Notes under the pieces: generated by a model
The model's input: only the letters and a program-made list of their open reading frames with translations
What the model was told of the DNA's origin: nothing
The model's database searches: none
Translations under genes and position numbers: made by a program
NCBI GenBank assembly: GCA_018650745.1
Contig: JABIFK010000215.1
Location: forward strand, 1 to 13,419
Length of the DNA: 13,419 bases
Direction: 5' to 3'
Origin: Candidatus Latescibacterota bacterium
Lineage (GTDB): Bacteria > Latescibacterota > UBA2968
Shown: one piece after another, positions 6,557 to 12,842 of the stretch
Layout of the letters: the number at the start of each line of letters is the position of its first letter
How positions within the stretch are numbered: position 1 is the first letter of the stretch

Positions 6557-7393
6557 TTACCCACGATCAATCCACTTATACGCCTTCTTTGCATTCTTCC
6601 AAAAATACTTCTCCAAAACATCGTCGCCTTTTTCTGAAAAATAGGCATGCACCAAATTTTGTGCATCGGCAACCGTGCGCTCGCTATAATCCAAAACGGG
6701 CCAATCGCTGCCATAAATCACGCGGTCTTCACCAAACATATCCCACAAAGCATCCAAAAGAGGTGTGTAAAATACCAGATCCGTTGGTGCCGGGCGAACT
6801 TTACAACGCAAATCCATTAACCCTGACACTTTGCAAAATATATTGGGACATTCCGCAGCCCGTTGCATCAAAGTCAATTTTTCAGGATCAATGGAATTGC
6901 CATCTGCTGGAATATTGCCACAATGATTGATCACAATACGAAGCTCAGGCAACCGCTTGGCAAGCTCAATTGTGCTTTCATTGGCACCCGAATCCAATTC
7001 TAAATCATAAGCCACCAACTTTTCATAAGCTTTTGTCATCTCATCTAAGTTTTCACGCTCCCACGGATACGTGCGCGGACGAATGCCCAAGAACAATGGC
7101 GATGGCGCAAAGCGATCCAACAAATCGCCAAAATCATCGGCACGCGGATCCAAGTTCCCCACCAAACCCAACACAAATGGATCATCAGCAATCACATCCA
7201 ACACCCACTGATTATCTTCAGCCCAAACACTGGCCTCCACAATAATGGTACCCGTCACTCCCAACGGTACAGCCAATGCTTTATAGTCGTCAGGCAAAAC
7301 ACGACGATACAACACCTCATCATCGGGTTCGGGAAAGGGTACCCCTTGGGGCCGTGTGGGATCATAAATATGAATATGGGTATCAACAATCAT
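6557..7393 (-). CDS. Amidohydrolase-2 family metal-dependent hydrolase
   Basis: The protein has 278 residues and a TIM-barrel fold of the amidohydrolase 2 group, which includes 2-pyrone-4,6-dicarboxylate lactonase, ACMS decarboxylase and lactone hydrolases. Expected metal ligands are His6 and His8 (VDTHIHIYDP), His157 (IVINHCGN) and Asp230 (VIYGSDWPV). GTIIVEASVWAEDNQWVLD and LFLGIRPR are typical of the lactonase-like branch. I chose the ATG at 7393 because an excellent ribosome binding site, GAGGAGG (7400-7406), lies six bases upstream. An in-frame TTG at 7408 would consume that site. It heads a pair with the TauD-family oxygenase. A plausible but unproven role is hydrolysis of a lactone or enol-lactone from a small carbon source. 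Confidence 0.88.
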   Translation of the reverse strand: MIVDTHIHIYDPTRPQGVPFPEPDDEVLYRRVLPDDYKALAVPLGVTGTIIVEASVWAEDNQWVLDVIADDPFVLGLVGNLDPRADDFGDLLDRFAPSPLFLGIRPRTYPWERENLDEMTKAYEKLVAYDLELDSGANESTIELAKRLPELRIVINHCGNIPADGNSIDPEKLTLMQRAAECPNIFCKVSGLMDLRCKVRPAPTDLVFYTPLLDALWDMFGEDRVIYGSDWPVLDYSERTVADAQNLVHAYFSEKGDDVLEKYFWKNAKKAYKWIDRG

Positions 7394-7409
7394 GATTATC
7401 CTCCTCAAA

Positions 7410-7421
7410 AGTCAGAACACA
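7410..7421 (-). promoter_or_regulatory. 12-base leader element shared with the TauD-family gene
   Basis: TGTGTTCTGACT on the minus strand is immediately upstream of the GAGGAGG ribosome site of the amidohydrolase gene. It is identical to the element at 6484-6495. It could be a shared regulatory or translation-enhancing element, or a remnant of duplication. Confidence 0.3.
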
Positions 7422-7459
7422 ATAAAAAACGCCTCGTTCTCAATATAGAACGAGGCGTT
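7421..7459 (-). terminator. Rho-independent terminator of the merR-sigma unit
   Basis: AACGCCTCGTTCT (7428-7440) and AGAACGAGGCGTT (7447-7459) form a perfect 13-pair stem with a six-base loop. On the minus strand the hairpin runs into a T tract (the As at 7424-7429), so it stops transcription coming from the sigma-factor gene, which ends about 90 bases earlier. Confidence 0.92.
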
Positions 7460-7520
7460 CATCTTTTCACCCTAAAACTTCACAGACATATCAGGCGAGC
7501 GACATCTTCATTTTGTTTTT

Positions 7521-7551
7521 CATCTTTTTACTTTTTACTTTTACCTTGTCT
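7521..7551. repeat. T/A-rich heptad repeat, copy 3
   Basis: This tract directly abuts the stop of the sigma-factor gene. On the minus strand it reads AAGGTAAAAGTAAAAAGTAA, the same heptad style as the copies at 4569, 5614 and 10600. Confidence 0.65.
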
Positions 7552-8403
7552 TCACGCTGCCGAAGACTCTTCCAAATCCATATGTTGGCGCAATCGACTC
7601 AAGGCCCGATCTTTCAACTGTCTCACACGCTCACGACTGATGTGAAAACGTTTGCCAACTTGCTCCAAAGATTCTGAGTCATCAATATTCAACCCAAAAT
7701 AACGATTGATAATCTCGGCCTCACGCTCGGGCAGCTCTGCCAAACTCTCACGCAAGAGATCGTGCAAATGCGCAGTGTGAACAAGCTCATCGGGCTCAGG
7801 TGCATCATCGGGAAAAATATCGGCAAATTGACGCACACCATCGTCATACACGGGTTTGTCAAAAGAAACAGCAGCTTGGCTGGTCGCCAAAGCACGACGC
7901 ACACGACGTGGCGAAAATTCAGTCACATCTGCAATCTCATCTATATTGGGCATCCGCTCCAACTTTTGTGCCATGGCCCCTGATGTTTTGCTGATAATGT
8001 CTCGGTCATCCAATTGATTCACCGGAAATGCCACAGGATGCGTTTGTCGGTTTAAAGCCGATAAAATGGCCTGACGAATCCACCACACGGCATATGTAAT
8101 AAATTTATGTCCTCGTGTAGGATCAAACGTTTTTGTTGCCCGCATCAAGCCCACATTACCTTCGGCAATCAAATCGGAAAGGGACAAGCCCCGCCCCGTA
8201 TATTCACCTGCCACACGCACCACAAAACGTAAATTGGCTGTCACCAAATGGTGCAAAGCTTTTTCATCACCCTCACGGGCTGCATTTAATGTTGAAGCTT
8301 CTTCTTCGCGTGAAAGAGGCGTGTATTTACGAATGTCACGCAGATATAGATCTGTCGTTTCACGTAAGGCTTTTACTTTTTCGACTTTATTTTTCTTTTC
8401 CAT
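7552..8403 (-). CDS. RNA polymerase sigma factor, RpoD/SigA-type without region 1.1
   Basis: The protein has 283 residues from the ATG at 8403. An in-frame TTG at 8415 is possible, with a stop just upstream of it. Region 1.2 is at about 16-47 ([18 protein letters not shown]). Region 2 is at about 48-118, with the core-binding [27 protein letters not shown] and the -10 recognition [13 protein letters not shown] (101-113). Region 3 spans about 125-200, and region 4 has the -35 helix-turn-helix [19 protein letters not shown] (246-264). It lacks region 1.1 and the large insert of proteobacterial RpoD, as in the short primary sigma factors of Bacteroidota and related phyla. It could be the housekeeping or a group 2 sigma factor. 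It starts 51 bases after the merR stop with no terminator between them, so it may be under MerR control. Confidence 0.92.
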   Translation of the reverse strand: MEKKNKVEKVKALRETTDLYLRDIRKYTPLSREEEASTLNAAREGDEKALHHLVTANLRFVVRVAGEYTGRGLSLSDLIAEGNVGLMRATKTFDPTRGHKFITYAVWWIRQAILSALNRQTHPVAFPVNQLDDRDIISKTSGAMAQKLERMPNIDEIADVTEFSPRRVRRALATSQAAVSFDKPVYDDGVRQFADIFPDDAPEPDELVHTAHLHDLLRESLAELPEREAEIINRYFGLNIDDSESLEQVGKRFHISRERVRQLKDRALSRLRQHMDLEESSAA

Positions 8404-8454
8404 GGCTCTATCCAATCAAAACCGGCTCGTTTGAGAGAATCGTTCTAAATAAAC

Positions 8455-8946
8455 TCAACCACTTATCATTTCTACTTGGTGAAAAAAAGCTACAGATTGA
8501 CATTTAGGTTCTTTAAGCACAGAACAGGCCGTGCAAAGGCGTTCTTCAACGCGCCTGTTACAAGGCAAACATTCACAAATACTGGCAATCGTTTGCGTTA
8601 ATTTATCCCGCACACAATTGAAATGTGCAATTTGCGCTTCAACGTCTTCAAGTTGAACATTGAGATCTCCCACAATAGAATGGGCAAGTTCACCACCCGT
8701 CCCATGCACATCTTGTTTACATAGAATGGCCTTAATCTGATCCAGATCAAAAGCCATCTCCTTTAAACTTAATATCATACGCAGTCGAATCAGCTGATCG
8801 TGGCAATAACATCTAAAACCACCTTCGCTGCGACATTCGGGTTTGATCAACCCCATTTCTTCATAAAATCGCACAGTACGTGTCGTTGTACCAGCGGCTT
8901 TCGCCAACTTCCCAATGTGCATCAAATTTTTATTTTCTTCTGGCAC
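8455..8946 (-). CDS. MerR-family transcriptional regulator with a cysteine-rich C-terminus
   Basis: The protein has 163 residues. The N-terminal winged helix reads HIGKLAKAAGTTTRTVRFYEEMGLIKP (10-36), followed by the GGFRCY wing and a coiled-coil dimer helix (about 82-120). The C-terminal sensor region holds Cys124, Cys126, Cys129, Cys138, Cys141 and Cys149, plus Cys76 and Cys111. This suggests a metal ion or redox cofactor. The spacing differs from the SoxR iron-sulfur motif and from the CueR loop. The GTG start at 8946 is chosen because GAGG is upstream of it, while the ATG at 8922 lacks a ribosome site. Three dyads in the promoter region imply autoregulation. The sigma-factor gene follows 51 bases downstream. 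Confidence 0.88.
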   Translation of the reverse strand: MPEENKNLMHIGKLAKAAGTTTRTVRFYEEMGLIKPECRSEGGFRCYCHDQLIRLRMILSLKEMAFDLDQIKAILCKQDVHGTGGELAHSIVGDLNVQLEDVEAQIAHFNCVRDKLTQTIASICECLPCNRRVEERLCTACSVLKEPKCQSVAFFHQVEMISG

Positions 8947-8961
8947 AACGATTTACCTCAT

Positions 8962-9020
8962 TTTATACATAAACCTTAACGCTACGTCAAAAATATACTT
9001 TAACGTAGCGTCAAAGTCAA
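8962..9020 (-). promoter_or_regulatory. Tandem sigma-70 promoters of the merR-sigma unit
   Basis: The distal promoter has TTGACT (9015-9020) and TATATT (8992-8997) with a 17-base spacer. The proximal promoter has TTGACG (8985-8990) and TATAAA (8962-8967), also with a 17-base spacer; TAAAAT two bases further on would give 19, the stretched spacing many MerR activators use. One dyad fills the distal spacer and another overlaps the proximal -35. Confidence 0.65.
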
Positions 9021-9044
9021 CCTAAAAGTTTGACGTAGCGTTAA
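8976..9044. promoter_or_regulatory. Three-copy operator dyad, probably the MerR binding sites
   Basis: The dyad TTRACG-N3-CGTYAA occurs at 8976-8990, 9000-9014 and 9030-9044. Copies 1 and 3 are an exact inverted pair over CCTTAACGCTACGTCAAA. Copy 2 differs only in outer bases. Centre spacing is 24 and 30 bases. TTGACGT-type dyads are known for some MerR regulators, such as LiuR. The only gene facing these sites is merR, since the gene on the other side is transcribed toward them and ends at a terminator. Confidence 0.75.
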
Positions 9045-9053
9045 GGTTATTAG

Positions 9054-9087
9054 AAAAAACATGGCCCTGCATACAAGATGCAGGGCC
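9054..9087 (-). terminator. Rho-independent terminator of the AICAR transformylase gene
   Basis: GGCCCTGCAT (9063-9072) pairs perfectly with ATGCAGGGCC (9078-9087) around a five-base loop. On the minus strand it is followed by a run of six Ts (As at 9054-9059). It lies 44 bases past the gene's stop. Confidence 0.9.
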
Positions 9088-9131
9088 AATGCGTTATCTA
9101 TAAACTACTTATGCAGGTTCTGTATTCGGCT

Positions 9132-10307
9132 TTAATGATGAAACAGTCTTACCCCCGTCAACACCAACACCATGCCATATTCATTTGCCGCTGCAATCAC
9201 ATCATCATCGCGCAAAGAACCACCCGTTTCAACCACATATCCCACGCCAGATTTCACAGCCCGGTCAACATTATCGCGAAATGGAATGAATGCATCTGAG
9301 CTCAACACCACACCCTGCAATTGATCAATCCACTCACGGCGTTTTTCTGCCGACAACGGTTCGGGAACCACTTCAAAATTGACCTGCCAAAGCCCGCGTT
9401 CTTGCTCGGACATATCGCCGCGCAAATACGCCTCAATCGCATTGATCTTTTCGGGCCGCTTCAACCCCTTCTTAAATTGTAACCCCAAAATGTCGGGATG
9501 CTGACGCAAATACCACGCTTCTGCTTTGCCCGCAGCAATATCGGTGCACGCCAAACGATTCTGCTGACCCGCCCCATTGCCAATTACTTGCCCATCAAGC
9601 GCCATACAAATCGAATTCGACTGTGTGTATTTCAACGCAATCGTTGCCACCAACATATCGCGCTCTGCATCAGAGGAAACAGTTTTATTTTCAGAAACCA
9701 CATTTTGCAAAAGATCTGCCGTAATCAATTTGTCATTAATCGTTTGCTCCAACACCACACCAAACACTTCGCGCTTCTCTGTCTCTGCGGGTTTGTAGGT
9801 TTCATCCATTTGCAACACCACGTAATTGCCACCCTTTTTCTTTTTCAAAATCTCAAGCGCCTCTGGTGCATACCCCGGTGCCACAATACCATCTGACACC
9901 TCACGCCCAATTAACTTCGCAGTCGAAACATCCACTTCATCACTCAAGGCTATCCAATCGCCAAACGACGACAACCGATCTGCCCCTCGGGCACGCGCAT
10001 ACGCTGTGGCCAAAGGAGAAAGTTCCAAATCATTGACAAAATACGCCTTTTTGAGCGCATCAGACAAAGGCACAGCCACTGCCGCACCTGCCGGACTCAA
10101 ATGTTTGAACGATGCTGCTGCAGGCAAATTCAAAACCGCCTTCAACTCACGCACCAACTGCCACGAATTCAACGCATCGAGCAAGTTGATATATCCAGGA
10201 GAGCCATTCAGCACCTCAAACGGTAATTTGCCAGACGCGTGAAAAACCCGAGCAGATGACTGATGTGGGTTACAACCATAACGAAGTGTAAGTTCGCCCT
10301 GAGACAT
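9132..10307 (-). CDS. purH: Stand-alone AICAR transformylase (C-terminal PurH/ATIC domain only, eukaryote-like form)
   Basis: This enzyme transfers a formyl group from 10-formyl-tetrahydrofolate to AICAR (ZMP), the penultimate step of purine synthesis. At 391 residues it contains only the transformylase domain and begins directly at LTLRYGCNPHQ. The N-terminal IMP cyclohydrolase (MGS-like) domain of ordinary 510-540 residue PurH is absent. The catalytic Lys68-His69 pair lies in AAASFKHLSPAGAAV. AYARARGADRLSSFGDWIALSD, REVSDGIVAPGY, KYTQSNSICMA, GNGAGQQNR, SSDAFIPFRDNVDRA and the terminal RLFHH recall human ATIC more than E. coli PurH. AAAGG seven bases upstream serves the ATG at 10307. The leader carries a ZTP riboswitch. 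IMP cyclohydrolase must be encoded elsewhere. Confidence 0.93.
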   Translation of the reverse strand: MSQGELTLRYGCNPHQSSARVFHASGKLPFEVLNGSPGYINLLDALNSWQLVRELKAVLNLPAAASFKHLSPAGAAVAVPLSDALKKAYFVNDLELSPLATAYARARGADRLSSFGDWIALSDEVDVSTAKLIGREVSDGIVAPGYAPEALEILKKKKGGNYVVLQMDETYKPAETEKREVFGVVLEQTINDKLITADLLQNVVSENKTVSSDAERDMLVATIALKYTQSNSICMALDGQVIGNGAGQQNRLACTDIAAGKAEAWYLRQHPDILGLQFKKGLKRPEKINAIEAYLRGDMSEQERGLWQVNFEVVPEPLSAEKRREWIDQLQGVVLSSDAFIPFRDNVDRAVKSGVGYVVETGGSLRDDDVIAAANEYGMVLVLTGVRLFHH

Positions 10308-10369
10308 AATGTGTCCTTTCTAACTGAAAGTGAAATAAGTTTTTGGATGATGGTTTTCCGTTTAAAAAC

Positions 10370-10399
10370 AAAAAAAACCCAATCCAATATAGGATTGAG
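10370..10399 (-). terminator. Attenuator hairpin of the ZTP riboswitch
   Basis: On the minus strand CTCAATCC (10399-10392) pairs with GGATTGGG (10385-10378) around a six-base loop, with one wobble pair, and is followed by eight Ts (10377-10370). The GGG of the aptamer's 3' strand can extend the stem by wobble pairing with the T tract. It lies 62 bases before the start codon, inside the transcribed leader. Confidence 0.85.
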
Positions 10400-10477
10400 C
10401 CCAGGCGATCGACTCTTAAATATGAAAGACCAATGCTTCACCTCGGTTAAACCCGAGAAATCGCCAGTTGCATTGGT
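10399..10477 (-). ncRNA. ZTP (pfl) riboswitch upstream of the AICAR transformylase gene
   Basis: Read on the minus strand, the P1 stem pairs ACCAATGC (10477-10470) with GCATTGGT (10436-10429). Directly inside P1 is AACTGGCG (10469-10462), the conserved 5' motif of the class. A P2 hairpin follows, CTCGG/CCGAG (10457-10453 and 10446-10442), then GTGAAGC. After a linker comes the conserved 3' motif CGCCTGGGC (10407-10399). GGCG and CGCC are complementary, as required for the class's pseudoknot. ZTP riboswitches sense ZMP/ZTP, which signal low 10-formyl-tetrahydrofolate, and commonly control purH and folate genes. With the attenuator just downstream, ligand binding should switch transcription on. 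Confidence 0.88.
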
Positions 10478-10501
10478 TTGCTGTTCTTGTCTTACGCGAA
10501 T

Positions 10502-10530
10502 AATATATCCAGCCCAATCTCCTTTGTCAA
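10502..10530 (-). promoter_or_regulatory. Sigma-70 promoter of the ZTP riboswitch-AICAR transformylase unit
   Basis: TTGACA (10525-10530) matches the -35 consensus exactly. TATATT (10502-10507) lies 17 bases downstream. Transcription would start near 10495, about 18 bases before the riboswitch P1 stem. This and the riboswitch account for most of the 318-base gap between the two minus-strand genes. Confidence 0.85.
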
Positions 10531-10599
10531 CGGCTTTTTAAAAAATCCGGCACAAGTTTAAAGGTCTAAAACCAAATGACTGTGGTGGTTGAAAAACCA

Positions 10600-10625
10600 T
10601 TTATTTTTTACTTTTTAATTTTTAA
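10600..10625. repeat. T/A-rich heptad repeat, copy 4
   Basis: This tract directly abuts the stop codon of the AAA ATPase gene. On the minus strand it reads TTAAAAATTAAAAAGTAAAA, the same heptad style as the other three copies. No strong terminator is seen for the ATPase; only a weak TGGTT/AACCA hairpin lies nearby, around 10587-10600. Confidence 0.65.
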
Positions 10626-11876
10626 TTACCTCAATACCCCACCCGCATACAACGCACTCAAGTCAGTCCGTGTACGCCAAGCATTCAGCGTCTCATGCGT
10701 TTCGCCCAACACAATTTTGGTTGCTCCCGTATCCGATGGTGAGAAACACAGCAAATGATTTGGTTCTGACACGTTCAAGATCACAGGCGAATGCGTGGTC
10801 ATCAATACCTGTGCGTGAGGCACGGCACTCAACGACCGAAAAACTGTTTCGACAGCCCCTGGGTGCAATCCCGTCTCTGGTTCTTCAATAAGGCACACCC
10901 CCTCAAAGTCGGGCAAATAAGCCAACTGAGTGAGTGCAAACAAACGCAGCGTACCATCAGACAACATCCAAGACGGCACCTCCAAACCATTTTGATACCG
11001 CGCCACCAAATAACAATGCCTGTCTTCGGGTCTCACAACCGTATTCACCGACTCCAAGTTGGGCAGCACGCTGCGCAAATGATTTACCCACGCCGAATGT
11101 GCCGCTGGTGCTTTGTCTTTTAATGTGGCAATCACCCACGGTAAATTGGCACCATTGGCCAACAGCGCCCGTGCAAAACCTGGCGGACACGGACGTTTCA
11201 ATTTTTCCGAATCCAAATTCAAACACAAAACCCCATCCATCAACAAACGCTTAAGCCAAGTTGCAACGGGAAAACGTGTTTCATCCTCAGGCAAGTTGGC
11301 CAATGCAGATCGACGGGCACCCAACTTAAAAGACGGGTCCCAACCCGAACCTGTTTCATCATAAAATTTATCATTGCCACCTGGCACCTTGTTCACAATG
11401 GTTTTAATCCCCCGCACTCTCGGTGTACCCAGTGTCTTGGGTGCCGGCCCATCCACCGGAAACAACGATTCTTGCGCACTCACTTCATCACGCAAAGAAT
11501 CGGTCAACAACAAAACTTTTTCACCCAAAATACCCACTTCATCCGTATCTTCTACCAAACCTATTGCTATCTCATAACGACACCGTGTATATTCATGATC
11601 GCCAAATAAACGCCCCTCAACTTCGGGCACTGCAAGTTCAATGGCCAGCTCAAATCGATCTGCCTTTTGAAGCCAAAACAGATCGTGCACATCGTTCACC
11701 CGCTTGTAAATGGCAGCGTCAAGCCCATCACAAACCAGATCACTTAAAAAAGCAATCGCATCTAAAAATGTCGTTTTACCACTGCCATTGGGCCCCACTA
11801 ATACTTGGCTGGTACTCAAATCTTGATCAACATGTCGCAAACATTGATAATAAAGTGTTTCAAGCCGTTGAATCAT
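10626..11876 (-). CDS. ABC-type AAA family ATPase (AAA_15/AAA_21-like)
   Basis: The protein has 416 residues of the SMC/RecF/OLD-like ATPase type found in defence and repair systems. The Walker A motif GPNGSGKT is at 28-35. An ABC signature-like LSDGTLRLFAL is at 305-315, Walker B with catalytic glutamates VCLIEEPETGLHP is at 327-339, and the switch histidine MTTHSP (His362) follows. The region between about 85 and 210 is variable. No nuclease (TOPRIM) domain is fused, and no partner gene is adjacent on the same strand. The ATG at 11876 has GGAG six bases upstream. The role is unknown; defence-linked or regulatory functions are only possibilities. Confidence 0.85.
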   Translation of the reverse strand: MIQRLETLYYQCLRHVDQDLSTSQVLVGPNGSGKTTFLDAIAFLSDLVCDGLDAAIYKRVNDVHDLFWLQKADRFELAIELAVPEVEGRLFGDHEYTRCRYEIAIGLVEDTDEVGILGEKVLLLTDSLRDEVSAQESLFPVDGPAPKTLGTPRVRGIKTIVNKVPGGNDKFYDETGSGWDPSFKLGARRSALANLPEDETRFPVATWLKRLLMDGVLCLNLDSEKLKRPCPPGFARALLANGANLPWVIATLKDKAPAAHSAWVNHLRSVLPNLESVNTVVRPEDRHCYLVARYQNGLEVPSWMLSDGTLRLFALTQLAYLPDFEGVCLIEEPETGLHPGAVETVFRSLSAVPHAQVLMTTHSPVILNVSEPNHLLCFSPSDTGATKIVLGETHETLNAWRTRTDLSALYAGGVLR

Positions 11877-12002
11877 AATAAACTCCAGAAGAGAGATAAA
11901 AAGCTAGAGGCTGAAACCGTAATTGCTCACACGCCTAACAATTATGAAAGCAAATCGTCCTGTGTATTGATAACATGAAGATACAACAAGCGTCAAGTTA
12001 AA

Positions 12003-12093
12003 ATCCGTCACAAGTCAAAATCTACACCCGCTTGATTGCTTTGCTCTTGACCTGTTGACCTGTGACCTGCAGACCTGAGACCGATTGACTGAC
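12003..12093. repeat. GACCTG-rich intergenic repeat
   Basis: It holds four GACCTG units (12049-12054, 12057-12062, 12064-12069, 12072-12077) followed by GACCG (12079-12083). The reverse complement of its right end reads GTCAATCGGTCTCAGGTCTG, nearly the same as GTCAATAGGTCTCAGGTCTG at 2564-2583. CACAAGTCAA near its left end also occurs beside that element. It fills the last third of the 222-base gap before the first short-chain dehydrogenase. No gene or clear promoter is seen in the rest of that gap (11877-12002). Confidence 0.65.
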
Positions 12094-12098
12094 TTCCT

Positions 12099-12842
12099 AT
12101 GAAAACCATTCTCATCACAGGCGCAACAGACGGCATCGGCAAAGCCCTCGCGCAAAACTATCACAAACAAGATGAACGCCTCGTCCTCATTGGTCGCCGC
12201 CCACTCGCTCAGTTAAACGATCCCATCTTCACACCCAACACCTATTGCCAAGCCGATCTGAACCTACCCGATTGCGCAGACAGAATCACATCCTTCCTCA
12301 CACAACACAACATCGATTCAATTGACATTGCCATTCAAAACGCAGGTGTCGGATATTACGGCCCCATTGCCGAACAATCATCAGACAGCATCCAAAACAC
12401 GCTGACTGTCAATTTGATTGCACCGCTCAAATTATCCCAAGCACTCTATCTTCATCTCAAAAAAACGCAAGGCAAACTCGTCTTCATCGGCTCCATCGCT
12501 CATGCGCTACCAGCGCCCGACTACGCCGTTTACGCTGCAAGCAAAACAGCCATAAATGCATTTGCACAAAACCTACGCATCGAATGGCAAAACGAAATTG
12601 CCGTCCAAACCATTCACCCGGGTCCAACACGAACGGGCATGCATAAAAAAATTGGCATGGACCAAAAGCAAACCGACTGGACGAAATTTCCAGCGCCAGA
12701 AATCGTCGCTCAACAAATCATTCGTATAATCAAGAGCAAACACCCAGTCAGTACCATTGGCACCGGAAATGCAATTGCCACATTTGCTGGCAAATATATG
12801 GCTGGTACCATAGATACACTCATGCGAATGGGGCGCAAATGA
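12099..12842 (+). CDS. Short-chain dehydrogenase/reductase, probably NADP(H)-preferring
   Basis: The protein has 247 residues, the standard classical SDR length. The Rossmann glycine motif TGATDGIG is at 7-14, NAG at 81-83, the active-site Asn at 105, catalytic Ser132, Tyr145 and Lys149 (YAASK), and HPGPTRTGM after strand 6. The end of strand 2 reads LIGRRPL (30-36). Arginines there favour NADP(H). The C-terminus (TFAGKYMAGTIDTLMRMGRK) is mildly hydrophobic and basic and may contact membrane or partner. No clear Shine-Dalgarno sequence precedes the ATG, which lies only a few bases after the GACCTG repeat. Its stop overlaps the start of a second SDR (ATGA). The substrate is unknown. Confidence 0.9.
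   Translation: MKTILITGATDGIGKALAQNYHKQDERLVLIGRRPLAQLNDPIFTPNTYCQADLNLPDCADRITSFLTQHNIDSIDIAIQNAGVGYYGPIAEQSSDSIQNTLTVNLIAPLKLSQALYLHLKKTQGKLVFIGSIAHALPAPDYAVYAASKTAINAFAQNLRIEWQNEIAVQTIHPGPTRTGMHKKIGMDQKQTDWTKFPAPEIVAQQIIRIIKSKHPVSTIGTGNAIATFAGKYMAGTIDTLMRMGRK

Noticed and set aside
7394..7408. TTG start for the amidohydrolase adding five residues
   Set aside because: It would overlap the excellent GAGGAGG ribosome site that serves the ATG at 7393.
8404..8454. Possible hairpin between merR and the sigma gene
   Set aside because: Only a few scattered complementary bases and no T tract; not a credible terminator.
9030..9060. Rightward promoter starting from the third dyad (TTGACG)
   Set aside because: No acceptable -10 element at 16-19 bases, and the DNA beyond it is the terminator and 3' end of an opposing gene.
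10208..10541. Reading frames across the AICAR transformylase leader on both strands
   Set aside because: They coincide with the riboswitch, attenuator and promoter and show no protein-like features.
12003..12093. GACCTG array as a CRISPR array
   Set aside because: Units are 6-8 bases with 1-2 base spacing, far too short for repeats and spacers, and no cas genes are present.
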